Positions 26,842-35,115 of a stretch of DNA of 64,000 bases are shown in pieces. Positions within the stretch are counted from its first letter, which is position 1, and each line of letters begins with the position of its first letter. Below the pieces are notes generated by a model. The model was not told the DNA's origin and searched no databases. It saw only the letters and a program-made list of their open reading frames with translations. Source of the stretch: Bacillus_BA fengqiuensis (GTDB taxonomy: Bacteria; Bacillota; Bacilli; Bacillales; Bacillaceae_H). The position numbers and the translations under genes are program-made. The stretch lies in assembly GCA_030813035.1 (NCBI GenBank), contig JAUSTV010000002.1; one strand, given 5' to 3'.

Positions 26842-27132
26842 TTAGAGACTATTATAAATAGAATAATATAAAGAAAGAAGGCCATCCTTTGATGTTTGAT
26901 CTAAATCCGCTTCTTCTATTCTTTTGACGGCCCATTGCAGCTTGACATCTGCGGGGTGGCGTACGCGTGGATGGGTCATTTCATCAAGTAAATCTTTTTT
27001 GATGGCCTCATATAATATATTTTGTTCATCCTTGTTTTCATCTTCATCGCTTTTTAGCTGAAGAGAGCGATTAACCCATAGTTTACGATAGGCATTCAAG
27101 AGGTGAACATAATCGGTTTCCTGCTGATTCAT
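26842..27132 (-). CDS. Small helical protein of unknown function
   Basis: 96 residues, polar and helical (DYVHLLNAYRKLWVNRSLQL, DLLDEMTHPRVRHPADVKLQ, RIEEADLDQTSKDGLLSLYY). No signal or membrane segment. ATG 27132 follows AAAGGAGGTATATCC; a longer frame from 27159 would include the ribosome site. I know no domain name for it, though the length and style are those of conserved Bacillus cytosolic proteins. Confidence 0.65.
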   Translation of the reverse strand: MNQQETDYVHLLNAYRKLWVNRSLQLKSDEDENKDEQNILYEAIKKDLLDEMTHPRVRHPADVKLQWAVKRIEEADLDQTSKDGLLSLYYSIYNSL

Positions 27133-27190
27133 GGATATACCTCCTTTTCCTTCACTCACTATATCAAATAGAAGGAAAAGAATTCAAATT

Positions 27191-27877
27191 TCACGCGTAT
27201 GGAAAGACGATTTTGACTTTTGCATCGATTTGCTGTTCTCCAGGCTGGATAGGAGGGACCGATGAGGCTCCTAAAACGGTTGCTTTTGTTTCGAATGACC
27301 GTTCATAAACTGGGGAGAGTGTTTCTTCGATAACCTCAATTGGTTGCTCCTGAAGGGTGACCTTTAGTGAACGGGCGATGGTATACGCTTTTTCTTTTGC
27401 GTTTTGAACAGCGGCTTTTAATGCTTCCTGATAATAGAGGTCTGCATTTTGCAGCTGAAACTGCAGGTTCCGCGCAATATTTGCCCCATTTGCAACAGCT
27501 GATGCATAGACTTCCCCGGCTTGTTTTACGTCTTTGACGGTAATCGTGAATAAATGCTGTACTTCATAGCCTATTAACGTCGATTTTCCGTCACTGTAAT
27601 CATATTTTGGATTGATGGTAAAAGAGGAAGTTTCAATTTGCTGGTCTGATAAACCAAGCTGATGAAGTGCCTCTATCAATTGAGATGCTGCAACGGAATT
27701 TTGTCTAAGGGCTTCTTGGACGTTTTGGTTTTCCGTCGTTATCCCAATGGTCATCGTAATGGTATCTGGCATGGCTTCAATCGTCCCTTGCCCGTAAACG
27801 GTAATGGTGCGATGAGGATGGGACTGAGATGGAACTGCATTCGGGTGGGGAAGGTAGGGATGAAAAGATGGGTTCAT
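27191..27877 (-). CDS. SIMPL domain protein (DUF541)
   Basis: 228 residues. SIMPL/DUF541 proteins have two halves of similar fold and form large ring assemblies in other bacteria; the Bacillus role is unclear. Seen here: ITVYGQGTIEAMPDTITMTI, the linker region NAKEKAYTIARSL, and the end IDAKVKIVFPY. The N-terminal 20 residues are Pro/His-rich rather than a signal peptide, so location is uncertain. Start is supported by AAGGAGAATC. Confidence 0.88.
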   Translation of the reverse strand: MNPSFHPYLPHPNAVPSQSHPHRTITVYGQGTIEAMPDTITMTIGITTENQNVQEALRQNSVAASQLIEALHQLGLSDQQIETSSFTINPKYDYSDGKSTLIGYEVQHLFTITVKDVKQAGEVYASAVANGANIARNLQFQLQNADLYYQEALKAAVQNAKEKAYTIARSLKVTLQEQPIEVIEETLSPVYERSFETKATVLGASSVPPIQPGEQQIDAKVKIVFPYA

Positions 27878-27962
27878 GAATGATTCTCCTTCCTGTTCAA
27901 TCGATGAAAAATCGATATGACATTCATTAAAAGATATGTAAAGGAATAATCTTTATTCACAT

Positions 27963-28110
27963 CCATAAGACTCTAATCAATCACCAAAACAAATTCTTTA
28001 ATGAAGGCCCCGTCACTAAATCTTGATTTTACTGGATTTTCATAACGGGGCCTTCAGAAGATTGACTGAAAAGGGCTGTTTTTAGCCCTTTTTCAGTCAA
28101 TCTTCTTGCA
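27963..28110. repeat. R4 two-hairpin repeat, copy B
   Basis: CCATAAGACTCTAATCAATCA starts it. Hairpin 1: TGAAGGCCCCGT (28002-28013) with ACGGGGCCTTCA (28045-28056), loop containing TTGATTTTACTGGATTTTCAT. Hairpin 2: AAGATTGACTGAAAAGGGCT (28058-28077) with the complementary stretch 28084-28104, one bulged T. The right arm overlaps the last codons of the putP remnant. Confidence 0.75.
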
Positions 28111-28345
28111 TCACTTCTTCCATTTCTTCAAATGTATCTTGTACCTTTTCAGACGGCTCTTTTGTTAACAAGCTGACGATGATGACGGCAATCAAGCTAC
28201 GGAAGAATCCAGGAATCATTTCATACATGGTTTCTTTTAAGCCGGGAACATTCACCCATACAAGGACCGTAACTGCTCCTGTCACAATACCGGCAAGGGC
28301 TCCCCACTTCGTCATACGTTTCCAATTAAATAAATACCTAATGAA
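28097..28345 (-). pseudogene. C-terminal fragment of a sodium:solute (proline-type) symporter
   Basis: Only about 80 residues remain: FNWKRMTKWGALAGIVTGAV, then a second membrane segment and the acidic tail FEEMEEVMQED. WKRMTKWGALAG is the usual start of the last part of PutP/sodium:solute symporters. The code upstream of about 28345 loses resemblance and has no start with a ribosome site. The 12 or so preceding membrane segments are absent, so it is not functional as a transporter. Confidence 0.75.
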
Positions 28346-28411
28346 ATAAAAATTTCTAGTTGCACAAAATCTCTCCTTACTTCTTTTATAAAATTTCTCC
28401 AATGAGAAGTG

Positions 28412-28534
28412 TTAACCATGCAGCTTGAATAACCGTTCAACCAGCTTACAGTTATCTACGGTAACAATAAATACCCCCTCTTTCAAGTGAACTAAACCTC
28501 TTGTCCTTCTAGGTTTTCTTCCTCTATACCCCAT
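28412..28534 (-). other. Doubtful 40-residue reading frame
   Basis: MGYRGRKPRRTRGLVHLKEG then VFIVTVDNCKLVERLFKLHG. The composition is protein-like, but no ribosome binding site precedes the ATG. It may be a further gene remnant next to the symporter fragment. Confidence 0.2.
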
Positions 28535-28699
28535 GGTTATAGCAAAGAAAACGATTGCAAAAATAGATTAAAGTAAAAATATTCCGAAAAAATAATTTGA
28601 TAAGATTGTTCTATTTATCACATGAAAAGGCGGTAGGTATAGTTGACCTAAAACGGAAACAATAACAGAGAGAAATTGAGACGAAAGGAGAAAATGGTC

Positions 28700-28999
28700 A
28701 TGCATTTTTTGAAGAGAGAAGAAAGAATGAACGAAATGCTTCATTCCCTGGAATCGCTGTTGGAGCAATATCATTTGGATGAAATCGGAATTTACGAGGA
28801 AGAAGGGGTAAATGACCTGTATTATATGGGATATACGGTCAAAAAGGGAGAACATGTGTATATGATTCATCAGCCATATGTAAAAAACGAAAAGGAGGAA
28901 CTCTCTTTACAAGAATCACAATGGACGATTCAGTCGGAACACAATGAATCAAAAGGCTATTCGTCATTAGAAGATGTATTCAATCAAATTAAAGAGTAG
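28700..28999 (+). CDS. DUF5634-like small protein
   Basis: 99 residues. Pattern LLEQYHLDEIGIYEEEGVND followed by YYMGYTVKKGEHVYMIHQPY looks to me like the DUF5634 family of Bacillus, whose role is not known. AAAGGAG at 28684-28690 favours ATG 28700 over ATG 28694. No signal peptide; likely cytosolic. The gene stands alone ahead of the glp promoter region. Confidence 0.6.
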   Translation: MHFLKREERMNEMLHSLESLLEQYHLDEIGIYEEEGVNDLYYMGYTVKKGEHVYMIHQPYVKNEKEELSLQESQWTIQSEHNESKGYSSLEDVFNQIKE

Positions 29000-29073
29000 G
29001 ATGGCTTTAATTTGAGAAGGAGAGGGCTGCCTGTACGAACGACATAAATGTGACGATTTTTCGAAAAAATAAA

Positions 29074-29102
29074 TTGACACCGCTTACATCGTCCTTTATA
29101 GT
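29074..29102 (+). promoter_or_regulatory. glpFK promoter with cre site over the -35 box
   Basis: TTGACA (29074-29079), 17 bases, TATAGT (29097-29102). TGACACCGCTTACA at 29075-29088 matches the cre consensus TGWAANCGNTNWCA at all fixed positions but one, so CcpA would block polymerase binding. Confidence 0.8.
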
Positions 29103-29140
29103 TATGGTAACAAGTTGATAAGTTGTGATGGAGAAAACGG

Positions 29141-29215
29141 AGACTCACGCAAAAATTCCTATGATTTAATAGGGTATTTTGTGTTGGGTCTTTGTTTTTT
29201 TGTCTTCTTATCTTC
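29141..29215 (+). promoter_or_regulatory. Leader terminator of glpFK, likely GlpP antitermination site
   Basis: AGACTCACGCAAAAATTCCTA pairs with TAGGG-TATTTTGTG-TTGGGTCT, ending in TTTGTTTTTTT, between the promoter and glpF. In B. subtilis such a leader stem is read through with GlpP and glycerol 3-phosphate. Sequence shows the stem; control by GlpP is inferred. Confidence 0.65.
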
Positions 29216-29269
29216 TTTATCCATATAATCAAAAAACTAAGCGTCTACAAAAAAAGAGGAGGAAAAGGC

Positions 29270-30094
29270 ATGACACCATTTTTAGGGGAAGTGTTAGGAA
29301 CCGCTATTTTGATTATTTTAGGCGGCGGTGTGTGTGCAGGGGTTTCATTAAAGAAATCTTTTGCTGCCAATTCTGGCTGGATTGTCATTACATGGGGATG
29401 GGGATTGGCGGTAGCGATTGCCGTATATGCAGTAGGCCAATTCAGCGGTGCCCACTTAAACCCGGCTGTTACATTAGCATTAGCGTTTAAAGGAGATTTT
29501 CCTTGGAGCGATGTACCATCATATATTTTAGCCCAATTCATTGGAAGCATCATCGGGGCTGTCATGGTTTATTTGCACTATTTGCCACACTGGAAAGAAA
29601 CAGAAGATGCTGGCACAAAGCTCGGTATATTCTCGACAGGCCCTGCTATTAACCACCCATTCTCTAACTTGTTAAGTGAAATTATCGGTACATTTATTTT
29701 AGTTGTAGGCATTCTTTCAATCGGGGCGAATAAATTTACTGATGGCTTGAATCCGTTAATTGTCGGTTTCTTAATCTTAAGTTTAGGCCTTTCATTAGGT
29801 GGAACAACTGGCTACGCATTAAATCCGGCTCGTGATTTGGGTCCAAGAATCGCTCACTTCTTTCTTCCAATTCCAGGAAAAGGCGGATCTAACTGGGGAT
29901 ATGCTTGGATTCCTGTATTGGGTCCAATCCTTGGAGGATCTTTCGGAGGAGTATTTTATAAAGCTGTATTTTTAGGACAAATGACACCGGAATTCTGGTT
30001 TATATCAGGTGTGATGGCCATTATTTTAGCTGTATTATATTTCATAAGCAAAAAATCAACAGTTAATACACCAAATAAAAAATTGGCCGCGTAA
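29270..30094 (+). CDS. glpF: Glycerol uptake facilitator
   Basis: 274 residues, six membrane spans, aquaglyceroporin family. Both pore motifs are present, HLNPAVTLALAF and LNPARDLGPR; the aspartate after the second NPA is typical of glycerol channels rather than water channels. It lets glycerol diffuse in before phosphorylation by GlpK, the next gene 30 bases on. ATG 29270 has GAGGAGG upstream; the longer frame is part of the leader terminator. Confidence 0.95.
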   Translation: MTPFLGEVLGTAILIILGGGVCAGVSLKKSFAANSGWIVITWGWGLAVAIAVYAVGQFSGAHLNPAVTLALAFKGDFPWSDVPSYILAQFIGSIIGAVMVYLHYLPHWKETEDAGTKLGIFSTGPAINHPFSNLLSEIIGTFILVVGILSIGANKFTDGLNPLIVGFLILSLGLSLGGTTGYALNPARDLGPRIAHFFLPIPGKGGSNWGYAWIPVLGPILGGSFGGVFYKAVFLGQMTPEFWFISGVMAIILAVLYFISKKSTVNTPNKKLAA

Positions 30095-30125
30095 TTGAAA
30101 GTAAATATAATTGGAGGTTTTCAAT

Positions 30126-31616
30126 ATGGAAAAATACATTTTGTCATTAGACCAAGGAACCACTAGCTCCCGTGCCATCATCTTTAACCAAAAAGGGGAA
30201 ATCGTACATGTAGCTCAACGAGAGTTTACTCAACATTTTCCAAAACCGGGATGGGTCGAGCATAACGCAAACGAAATTTGGGGATCCATTCTTGCGGTCA
30301 TTGCCACATGCCTTTCAGAAAAGGATATCAAACCGGAACAAATCGCTGGCATTGGAATTACAAACCAACGTGAAACAACGGTCGTATGGGAAAAAGAGAC
30401 AGGAAGGCCTATATATAATGCCATCGTGTGGCAATCAAGACAAACTGCCGATATTTGTGAAGAGTTGAAAGAAAAAGGGTACAATGACCTTTTCAGAGAG
30501 AAAACAGGGCTATTGATTGATGCTTATTTCTCTGGCACGAAAGTAAAATGGATTTTGGACCATGTAGCAGGTGCCAGGGAAAAAGCGGAAAAAGGCGAAC
30601 TATTATTTGGTACGATTGATACGTGGCTCATTTGGAAGCTTTCTGGCGGACAGGCCCATGTAACGGATTATTCGAATGCTTCCAGGACGCTTATGTACAA
30701 TATTCATGAGCTGAAATGGGATGAAGAACTTCTTGACATTTTAACCATTCCGGCTTCTATGTTACCGGAAGTGCGCCCTTCATCTGAAGTATATGCCCAT
30801 ACGGTTACACACCATTTCTTTGGTCATGAAGTACCGATTGCAGGTGCTGCAGGAGATCAACAAGCGGCCTTATTCGGTCAAGCATGCTTTGATAAAGGAA
30901 TGGCCAAAAATACGTATGGAACAGGATGCTTTATGTTAATGAACACGGGAGAGAAAGCGGTTGCATCCGATCGCGGTTTGTTAACGACGATCGCATGGGG
31001 GTTAAACGGAAAAGTAGAATACGCTCTTGAAGGAAGTATTTTTGTAGCAGGCTCTGCCATCCAATGGTTAAGAGACGGGTTGCGCATGTTTAAAGATGCA
31101 AAAGATAGCGAGCAATATGCGGAACGTGTCGACTCGACAGAAGGTGTGTACGTCGTTCCAGCGTTTGTCGGATTAGGAACCCCATATTGGGACAGTGATG
31201 TAAGAGGGGCTGTGTTCGGCCTCACTCGCGGGACATCAAAAGAACATTTTGTACGGGCAACTCTTGAATCGTTGGCCTTCCAAACGAAAGACGTATTAAC
31301 AGCAATGGAGGCAGATTCAGGCATTTCTTTGAAAACTCTTCGTGTAGACGGCGGAGCCGTAAAGAACAATTTCTTGATGAAATTCCAAAGCGATATGTTA
31401 GGAGTGCCTGTTGAACGCCCGGTCGTAAACGAAACAACAGCTCTTGGTGCAGCTTATTTAGCAGGGTTAGCTGTTGGATATTGGAACGGGAAAGAAGAGA
31501 TTGCCTCGCAGTGGAATATTGACTGTGCTTTTAAACCGTCTATGCCATCAGAGACAAGTGAAAAGTTGTACAGTGGTTGGAAAAAAGCCATTCGTGCAGC
31601 CATGGCTTTTAAATAA
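30126..31616 (+). CDS. glpK: Glycerol kinase
   Basis: 496 residues, normal length. FGGY-family kinase producing glycerol 3-phosphate. LDQGTTSSRAI (phosphate-binding), NQRETTVVWEKETG, GTIDTWLIWKL, and the C-terminal DGGAVKNNFLMKFQSD with LGAAYLAGLAVGYW are family marks. Histidine 230 region (HHFFGHEVPIAGAAGDQQAA) holds the residue phosphorylated by the PTS in Firmicutes. ATG 30126 follows GGAGGTTTTC. No glpD follows; instead an R4 repeat closes the operon. Confidence 0.96.
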   Translation: MEKYILSLDQGTTSSRAIIFNQKGEIVHVAQREFTQHFPKPGWVEHNANEIWGSILAVIATCLSEKDIKPEQIAGIGITNQRETTVVWEKETGRPIYNAIVWQSRQTADICEELKEKGYNDLFREKTGLLIDAYFSGTKVKWILDHVAGAREKAEKGELLFGTIDTWLIWKLSGGQAHVTDYSNASRTLMYNIHELKWDEELLDILTIPASMLPEVRPSSEVYAHTVTHHFFGHEVPIAGAAGDQQAALFGQACFDKGMAKNTYGTGCFMLMNTGEKAVASDRGLLTTIAWGLNGKVEYALEGSIFVAGSAIQWLRDGLRMFKDAKDSEQYAERVDSTEGVYVVPAFVGLGTPYWDSDVRGAVFGLTRGTSKEHFVRATLESLAFQTKDVLTAMEADSGISLKTLRVDGGAVKNNFLMKFQSDMLGVPVERPVVNETTALGAAYLAGLAVGYWNGKEEIASQWNIDCAFKPSMPSETSEKLYSGWKKAIRAAMAFK

Positions 31617-31768
31617 TGGGCTGACCCATAAATCTTTAATAAACCATATATACTGATTGTTGTAATGAAAGGCCTTGCCATGAAATCCTGATTTTACTGG
31701 ATTTTCAAACAGGGCCTTTCATAAAAATGAACCAAAAGGGTTAAAACCAACCCTTTTGATTCCTCCTC
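31616..31768. repeat. R4 two-hairpin repeat, copy C
   Basis: GGGCTGACCCATAAATCTTT starts it, right at the glpK stop. Hairpin 1: 31665-31677 with 31710-31722, 13 pairs including one G-U, loop containing CTGATTTTACTGGATTTTCA. Hairpin 2: CAAAAGGGTT (31733-31742) with AACCCTTTTG (31749-31758). It lies between convergent glpK and the oligopeptidase gene. Confidence 0.75.
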
Positions 31769-31773
31769 TTCTA

Positions 31774-33684
31774 TTAAATTTTCCCTTGTTTTTTCAAAAT
31801 TTGTTCCATCTCTGAAACAAGGGAATCAAAATAACTCAATACATGTTCGATTGGTTTTGGGGAAGTCATATCCACTCCTGCTTTTTGCAGCAATTGGATG
31901 GGATAATCAGAGGTTCCTGCGGCCAGAAAGTTCAAGTAGCGTTTTGTTGCTTTACCTGTCGGGTCTTCTTTCATTTGTTTAACAAGTTCAAAAGCGGCAG
32001 CCATGGAAGTAGCGTATTTATATACGTAGTACTGTGAGTAGAAGTGGGAAATCCGAGACCATCCGACACCGGCCAGTTCGTCCACTTTATAAGACGGCCC
32101 ATGATACTTTTGGAGGACATTTGACCACATCTCGTTCAACGTCTGGGCTGTTAAGCTTTCCTTATTGCGGACTTTGTCATGGATCTTTTTTTCAAATTCG
32201 GAATACATCGTCTGAAAATAAACCGTTCCTCGAATCGTATCGATTTGCTTATTAATTAAAAACAATTTTTCATCATCTGTTTTGGCTTTGTTGATCAGAT
32301 AGTCCATCATGATGAGTTCGTTGGCGGTGGAAGCCACTTCGGCCGTGAAAATGGATTGGCCCGCATGATGGTAAGGCTGCTTTTCATTCGTATAGACCGA
32401 ATTCATTGCATGTCCCATTTCATGTGCGACGGTAAGCATGTCATTCAATGAACCGTCGTGGTTAAGTAAAATGAAGGGATGTGTATCATATGTGTCCCAA
32501 TTATAGGCTCCTGTTGCCTTGTTCTTTTTGGGGTATACGTCCAGCCATCGGTTTTGAAATCCTGTATTTACTTTTTGGACGTAGTCTTTTCCAAGAGGCT
32601 GGAGTCCTTCCAATATCGTTGATTGAGCTTTTTCAATCGGAAATTTCATGTTCGTCACGACCGACTGATCGACAAGCGGAACATACATATCATAGGCGTG
32701 TACTTGATCGAGTTTTAATACCCTTTTTCTTAAATCAATGTATCGATGCAGGGAAGACAGGTTTTCATTGACTGTTAAAAGAAGATTGTCAAATACGCTT
32801 GCCGGAATAAAACCGCTGGAGAGACTGGCATCTAATCCAGATTTGTAATGCCTCGCATCGGCAAGCAGCTCATCGGCTTTGACTGAACCGAATAGGGAAG
32901 CCGCTGCTGTATGTTTAATGCGGTCATAGCTTGTGAAAAAAGCTCTAAAGGCCCTTTTCCGGTAATCACGGTTTAGGTGTTCCAACTCTGTGGGATAGGT
33001 ACTTTCAGATATCTTCACGCTTTGACCGTCCGGATGTTTAATACTTTCATATTCGACATCTCCTACCGACGCATTGTCATAAATCTGTTCCGGCACGCCT
33101 GTAAGAGGAGAGAGTCTGGCAAGTAAAGCTTCTTCCTTTTTAGATAAGGTATGTGCCTTTTGACGATGGGAAGCTTCCAATTGGAGGGTGTAATCTTTCA
33201 AACGAGCATCTTTTTTTATCTTTTTAAATGTTTTATCAGGAAGAGAAAGCAGTTCGGGTTCGATATATGAAACAGTTGCCCCGTAATCCGCATATAACTG
33301 CTCTGTAACTGCACATAAAGTGGCCGCATGTTCATTTTCGATATTCAAATCTTTCATAAGATGGGCGTACAAGTATAGCTTTTCTACTTTTCGGGCCGTC
33401 TCCTCATTTAATTTGAAAAGCTGTAAGAGGGTTTTGGCATTGTCCAGCTTCCCTTCGTATTTGCTTAACTTAGGTAGCAAGGTTTGTTTCACATGTTGTA
33501 AATCTTTATTAAAAGTCGTTTGGGAGTGGTATATATCATTTAAATTCCATGTGTCACTTTCTTGTCTTTGCTCAGCTGCCGAAGGTGTTCCAATCGGTAT
33601 GGCGCTCGGCGGAGAGAGAACGAGAAGAGAGGTAACCGATACACATAGAAGAGATGTTTTCATTAAATTAGAACGATTTCCCAT
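31774..33684 (-). CDS. pepF: Oligoendopeptidase F-type metallopeptidase with signal peptide
   Basis: 636 residues, family M3B. The zinc motif is TVAHEMGHAMNSVYTNE, with the third ligand glutamate about 30 residues later (FTAEVASTANELIM). SDTWNLNDIYHSQTTFNKDL is the typical start of the mature part. Residues 1-37 form a signal peptide (basic start, hydrophobic SLLCVSVTSLLVLSPPSA), so the enzyme should be exported, unlike the common cytosolic PepF. It cleaves short peptides; nutrition or signal-peptide turnover is possible. Confidence 0.9.
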   Translation of the reverse strand: MGNRSNLMKTSLLCVSVTSLLVLSPPSAIPIGTPSAAEQRQESDTWNLNDIYHSQTTFNKDLQHVKQTLLPKLSKYEGKLDNAKTLLQLFKLNEETARKVEKLYLYAHLMKDLNIENEHAATLCAVTEQLYADYGATVSYIEPELLSLPDKTFKKIKKDARLKDYTLQLEASHRQKAHTLSKKEEALLARLSPLTGVPEQIYDNASVGDVEYESIKHPDGQSVKISESTYPTELEHLNRDYRKRAFRAFFTSYDRIKHTAAASLFGSVKADELLADARHYKSGLDASLSSGFIPASVFDNLLLTVNENLSSLHRYIDLRKRVLKLDQVHAYDMYVPLVDQSVVTNMKFPIEKAQSTILEGLQPLGKDYVQKVNTGFQNRWLDVYPKKNKATGAYNWDTYDTHPFILLNHDGSLNDMLTVAHEMGHAMNSVYTNEKQPYHHAGQSIFTAEVASTANELIMMDYLINKAKTDDEKLFLINKQIDTIRGTVYFQTMYSEFEKKIHDKVRNKESLTAQTLNEMWSNVLQKYHGPSYKVDELAGVGWSRISHFYSQYYVYKYATSMAAAFELVKQMKEDPTGKATKRYLNFLAAGTSDYPIQLLQKAGVDMTSPKPIEHVLSYFDSLVSEMEQILKKQGKI

Positions 33685-33734
33685 AAAAAATCCCCTTCCA
33701 ATTTTTGAAATGATAGGCTATGACTCAGCTTTCC

Positions 33735-33768
33735 TCGATTCACGCATTTTTATCCCGCATTAAAGATA
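33735..33768 (-). repeat. R1 fragment
   Basis: TTTTTATCCCGCATTAA is the right end of the R1 family in reverse orientation; no left end is found nearby. Confidence 0.45.
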
Positions 33769-33822
33769 AAGCGCCAGGGCACTCTACGAACAGGAGTGAT
33801 GGATTGATTTCGATAAAAAAAC

Positions 33823-33851
33823 TTGCAATTGATTCAAAAAAAGTGTAAGAT
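33823..33851 (+). promoter_or_regulatory. Promoter of a possible small RNA
   Basis: TTGCAA (33823-33828), exactly 17 bases, TAAGAT (33846-33851). No reading frame with a ribosome site follows before the terminator at 34107. Confidence 0.5.
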
Positions 33852-33857
33852 AGAAAA

Positions 33858-34139
33858 GTTGCTGTTTTAAACATCTTCTTTATATTCCTCGAAATGAGTT
33901 ATTCTACCATTTTTTTAAAATCCCGATTATTGAAATGTGTATTTTGCTAAACTTGATTCATACTGGCGCGGTCATCGGAGCCGTGAGGACGAAAGAGAGG
34001 TAGGGCTTTCGTTGTTTTAAGTTGCAAAATGAATGAATGTATGCTGATTATTTCTTAAAATATAAAGGAAACTTCACTACGTGAGAGGTTTTATTGCTCC
34101 TATATAAAAAAAGCTGCCAGAAATTCTGGCAGCTTTTTT
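33858..34139 (+). ncRNA. Candidate small RNA, promoter to terminator
   Basis: About 280 bases bounded by the promoter above and a strong terminator. In the middle are a GC-rich block at 33964-34011 (CGGTCATCGGAGCCG, then CGAAAG...CTTTCG) that can fold into two neighbouring hairpins, quite unlike the AT-rich surroundings, and an R1 left-end fragment (ATAAAGGAAACTTC) at about 34062. It matches no riboswitch I can recall. A decayed coding fragment is an alternative. Confidence 0.35.
34107..34139 (+). terminator. Strong terminator
   Basis: 16-bp perfect stem, arms 34107-34122 and 34124-34139, with six T at its end. Confidence 0.85.
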
Positions 34140-34278
34140 GCGTTTTTTTCTATATACGTTCCACTTAATAACTCGATACACCTTCATCTCAGTGAGAGTC
34201 TTTCATAATCGGTCACCCAGACAGCTTGAACAGGCTTTCAAAATGGCTGCCAGCCCTGCAAGGGGGGGCAGCCGCTTA

Positions 34279-34327
34279 GGTCTAGAAAATCCGGCATGGC
34301 CGTTCTTTGTCATGCCGGATTTTCTAA
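34279..34327. terminator. Hairpin with AGAAAATCCGGCATG arms
   Basis: AGAAAATCCGGCATG pairs with CATGCCGGATTTTCT around a 14-base loop. A smaller GGCTGCC/GGCAGCC hairpin precedes it at about 34244-34272. Both lie upstream of the aro promoter and isolate it from upstream transcription. Confidence 0.6.
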
Positions 34328-34354
34328 ATCGATCTATATTTTTTCTGAAAAGTG

Positions 34355-34384
34355 TTGACATATGATTGGAATTGACCTTATAAT
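34355..34384 (+). promoter_or_regulatory. aro operon promoter
   Basis: TTGACA (34355-34360), 18-base spacer, TATAAT (34379-34384); a near-perfect SigA promoter ahead of the T-boxes. Confidence 0.85.
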
Positions 34385-34390
34385 ACAAAT

Positions 34391-34690
34391 CATAGTAAAG
34401 AAACATTAACAAAATTTGGTTTACATATATATTTTGAGCGACGAAAGGAAACGAGTAGTGTTTTATCTCCCTGTTTAAGAGAGCTGATGGTTGGTGCAAA
34501 TCAGCACAAAGATAAGCATGAATTACAATCCTGGAGCTTCTTTTTCGTAGTAAAGATTCAATCTTTATGAAGGGAAAGACGGTCATTATGATCGTTAACA
34601 ATGTCAAGAGGTGAACAAATTTGTTCACAACTAGGGTGGTACCGCGATAATCATCGTCCCTACTGGTTAACCAGTAGGGGCTTTTTTAGT
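34391..34690 (+). ncRNA. T-box leader 1 (probably tyrosine)
   Basis: The T-box sequence AGGGTGGTACCGCG is at 34633-34646; the UGGU in it pairs with the ACCA end of an uncharged tRNA. Stem I contains GAATTACAATCCTGGAGC, and TAC at 34524-34526 stands where the specifier codon is expected, which points to tyrosine. The terminator is CCCTACTGG/CCAGTAGGG with a T run ending at 34689. No gene lies between it and the second T-box. Confidence 0.93.
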
Positions 34691-34699
34691 ATTCCCTAT

Positions 34700-34975
34700 A
34701 ATTTCATAAGCAATGAGCAACGAAAGGAAACGAGTAGTGTCTTATCTCCCTGTTTAAGAGAGCTGATGGTCGGTGCAAATCAGCACAAAGATAAGCATGA
34801 ATTACAATCCTGGAGCTTCTTTTTCGTAGTAAAGGATTGATCTTTATGAAGGAAAAGACGGTCATATGATCGTTAACAATGTCAAGAGGTGAACAAATTT
34901 GTTCACAATGAGGGTGGTACCGCGGTGAAAATCGTCCCTGTCGTTCAATCAGATACGGCAGGGACGATTTTTTAT
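34700..34975 (+). ncRNA. T-box leader 2 (probably tyrosine), in tandem
   Basis: A second full T-box with the same layout 279 bases further on: stem I nearly identical to the first, specifier TAC at 34803-34805, T-box AGGGTGGTACCGCG at 34911-34924, and terminator AATCGTCCCTG...CAGGGACGATTTTTT. Serial T-boxes make a steeper response to uncharged tRNA. The near identity suggests a fairly recent duplication. Confidence 0.93.
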
Positions 34976-35115
34976 TTTAAGGAGGTGAGGCAAGCTCAGT
35001 CAATCGAGAGGAAATAAAAACTTTTTTAGTCGGAAAATTTCTAATATTCCATTTGTTTATTGATACAAACACTTGTATTTAATTATAAAAAAACACCATT
35101 CAGGAGGAATAAACC

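Noticed and set aside
34601..34840. Open frame of 79 codons across the T-boxes
   Set aside because: It runs through both T-box elements and a terminator and has no ribosome site.
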